A DNA stretch of 6,434 nucleotides from assembly GCA_947589615.1 (NCBI GenBank), contig CANQBU010000069.1, positions 1 through 6,434 of the forward strand, in the 5' to 3' direction. The position numbers were made by a program, and so were the translations under genes. The notes beneath the pieces were generated by a model, which saw nothing but the letters and a program-made list of their open reading frames with translations, did no database searches and had not been told where the DNA came from. This DNA is from an uncultured Clostridia bacterium. Lineage in GTDB: Bacteria; Bacillota; Clostridia; Christensenellales; UBA1242. How positions within the stretch are numbered: position 1 is the first letter of the stretch; each line of letters begins with the position of its first letter. Shown one piece after another: positions 6,027 to 6,434 of this stretch.

Positions 6027-6434
6027 TATATCAAGGTCGGTGGCAAGTTCAGGGTGTTCTTCAATAAAGATACGCCTTAACTCACTATCTTCGCCCATGA
6101 GTTCATTAAAATATTTTTCGGCTTCAACCGCATCTTCAAGAGTTAATTGAATTAAAATTCGATGTTCTGGGTCAAGAGTTGTATCCCAAAGTTGTTCGGC
6201 ATTCATTTCACCAAGACCTTTGTATCTTTGCTGAGCGGTTATACCTGTTCGTCCATTTTGATCATACCAAGCATTTAATTCATCATCTGAATAGAAATAA
6301 TAATCTTGTTTATTTTTGGTAACCTTGTAAAGAGGAGGTTTTGCCGCATAAACATGACCATGTTCAATCAAAGGACGCATAAATCTAAAGAAGAAGGTGA
6401 GAAGTAAAATTCTGATATGAGCGCCGTCGACATC
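6024..6434 (-). CDS. gyrB: DNA gyrase subunit B, C-terminal part (runs off the right edge)
   Basis: The last 136 codons and the TAG stop of the ATPase/TOPRIM subunit of gyrase. The frame is open to the window end; the internal ATG at 6378-6380 is not the start. Visible sequence begins at DVDGAHIR, the second aspartate of the TOPRIM metal-binding DxDxDG motif, so the first aspartate is two residues outside. Then come LLLTFFFRF, PPLYKV (visible residues 33-38) and the tail signature QRYKGLGEMN (69-78), which contacts GyrA, followed by the short closing helices. There is no large insertion between PPLYKV and QRYKGLGEMN, so this is the short form typical of Gram-positive bacteria. ParE has a similar tail; the neighbouring gyrA with a GyrA box supports GyrB. 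It is followed after 8 nt by the MazG-like gene. Confidence 0.95.
   Translation of the reverse strand, partial: DVDGAHIRILLLTFFFRFMRPLIEHGHVYAAKPPLYKVTKNKQDYYFYSDDELNAWYDQNGRTGITAQQRYKGLGEMNAEQLWDTTLDPEHRILIQLTLEDAVEAEKYFNELMGEDSELRRIFIEEHPELATDLDI

Noticed and set aside
1..6434. CRISPR array, insertion sequence, tRNA or rRNA
   Set aside because: No regularly spaced long repeats, transposase motifs, terminal inverted repeats, cloverleaf or rRNA-like segments were seen on either strand.

Overview
The window is a low-GC bacterial segment in which every recognisable gene lies on the minus strand. It reads from right to left as gyrB (3' part), a double-domain MazG-like nucleotide pyrophosphohydrolase, gyrA, a helD-type helicase gene, a 435-base non-coding gap, and hisS (5' part). 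The organism looks like a Bacillota (Firmicutes) member, probably an uncultured clostridial or related lineage. The evidence is the AT-rich composition, strong AGGAG/AAAGGAGG ribosome binding sites, a TTG start, a GyrB lacking the large insertion of Gram-negative GyrB, a Bacillus-like GyrA (Ser and Glu at the quinolone positions), and a HelD-family protein. The genus cannot be named from this.

Region 2716-6434 looks like one operon. gyrB ends 8 nt before the MazG-like gene, whose ribosome binding site overlaps the gyrB stop codon. That gene ends 16 nt before gyrA, and gyrA ends 29 nt before the preferred helD start. The promoter must lie beyond the right edge. Gyrase A2B2 introduces negative supercoils. 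HelD removes or recycles stalled RNA polymerase, a DNA-topology-sensitive process. The pyrophosphohydrolase probably cleans an unusual nucleotide from the pool, but its substrate is unknown. The pyrophosphohydrolase is the most unusual gene here: two gapless 114-residue repeats, of which only the second keeps the four acidic metal ligands.

Region 220-654 is non-coding and holds a dense cluster of DnaA boxes between positions 332 and 439: three perfect TTATCCACA, two of them forming a perfect inverted repeat, plus several near matches. It has an AT-rich core with 10-base phased TTTATGCA-like units and a hairpin on the helD side. It resembles a chromosomal replication origin, or else a DnaA-titrating or regulatory cluster. 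If it is the origin, the gyrase operon would be transcribed towards it, head-on to the fork, which is atypical. No dnaA gene is in the window to settle this.

Region 1-219 is the start of histidyl-tRNA synthetase, transcribed away from the DnaA-box cluster.
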